From NCBI GenBank assembly GCA_024689285.1, contig JAILDR010000104.1, positions 1-31,908 of the forward strand: DNA of 31,908 nt. The letters run 5' to 3'. The notes beneath the pieces were generated by a model that had not been told where the DNA came from, did not search any database, and saw only the letters and a list, made by a program, of their open reading frames with translations. Made by a program: the position numbers and the translations under genes. Shown piece by piece: positions 31,762 to 31,908 of the stretch (positions within the stretch are counted from its first letter, which is position 1; each line of letters opens with the position of its first letter). The stretch is from Bacteroidales bacterium. Lineage in GTDB: Bacteria > Bacteroidota > Bacteroidia > Bacteroidales > F082.

Positions 31762-31791
31762 TTTGCAGTATTGAAAAAAGTTGTACTTTTG
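31762..31791 (+). promoter_or_regulatory. Promoter of the tRNA-Gly gene
   Basis: TTTG at 31762-31765, an 18-base spacer and TACTTTTG at 31784-31791, a strong consensus match, 62 bases before the tRNA. Confidence 0.8.
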
Positions 31792-31802
31792 CACCGCAAT
31801 TC

Positions 31803-31846
31803 GCAAGCGGAAACCTTGAGCGAAAGTGATAAGGTTCCCGATTTGC
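31803..31846 (+). other. Hairpin in the precursor leader of tRNA-Gly
   Basis: GCAA/TTGC, CGG/CCG and AACCTT/AAGGTT (31812-31817 with 31831-31836) pair in register around a loop containing GAGCGAAAGTGAT. It lies between the promoter and the mature tRNA 5' end. Purpose unknown. Confidence 0.55.
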
Positions 31847-31853
31847 AAGCAAA

Positions 31854-31908
<55 letters not shown>

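Overview
The window comes from the chromosome of a member of the order Bacteroidales (Bacteroidota). The evidence is: proteins ending in type IX secretion (T9SS) sorting domains; many start regions preceded by the Bacteroidota -7 promoter element TAnnTTTG, some with a TTG/TTTG element about 19 bases upstream; little sign of Shine-Dalgarno sequences; a Kdo transferase; an ASPEG-type OmpA protein; and a folK/deoxynucleoside kinase pair. I cannot place it more finely. Most of the window is housekeeping sequence of even composition. I saw no phage, IS transposase, CRISPR array or classical defence locus.

Layout. Positions 1-7495 hold three secreted proteins on the plus strand: the tail of one T9SS cargo protein, a 639-residue Asp-box (sialidase-like propeller) T9SS protein, and a 1588-residue mosaic adhesin-like protein. 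Each is followed by its own rho-independent terminator. Positions 7523-10658 are a minus-strand cell-envelope unit (outer-membrane barrel, waaA, then a divergent pdxA-like gene with its own promoter). Positions 10771-12706 carry an M16 peptidase and a hexapeptide acyltransferase. Positions 12801-14835 hold purine genes: hpt and adk on the minus strand and purE on the plus strand, with unusual tandem repeats in front of adk and purE. malQ follows purE and runs tail-to-tail into a GIN-domain lipoprotein.

Positions 17720-19720 hold deoC and then a tight trio encoding an OsmC protein, an FlK-like hotdog thioesterase and a TSCPD protein. Next come a vWA-like lipoprotein whose MIDAS motif sits at the C-terminus, a GH16 glycosidase facing it, a secreted esterase, 5-formyl-THF cyclo-ligase, sppA, folK, a deoxynucleoside kinase, an OmpA-family protein, a SPOUT methyltransferase and mutS. 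A tRNA-Gly(GCC) is cut by the right edge.

Working together: deoC, hpt, adk, purE and the deoxynucleoside kinase cover purine synthesis, purine salvage and deoxynucleoside turnover. waaA, the barrel, OmpA, SppA and the lipoproteins serve the envelope. malQ, GH16 and the esterase point to glycan use.

Most interesting observations: (1) the lipoprotein at 19803-20912 reads as a circularly permuted vWA domain; (2) the pdxA-like gene has lost a metal-binding His and other active-site motifs; (3) heptamer/nonamer tandem repeats directly precede purE and adk; (4) the pdxA stop codon lies in the loop of a bidirectional terminator; (5) a widely scattered intergenic repeat includes an almost perfect 63-bp tandem duplication.
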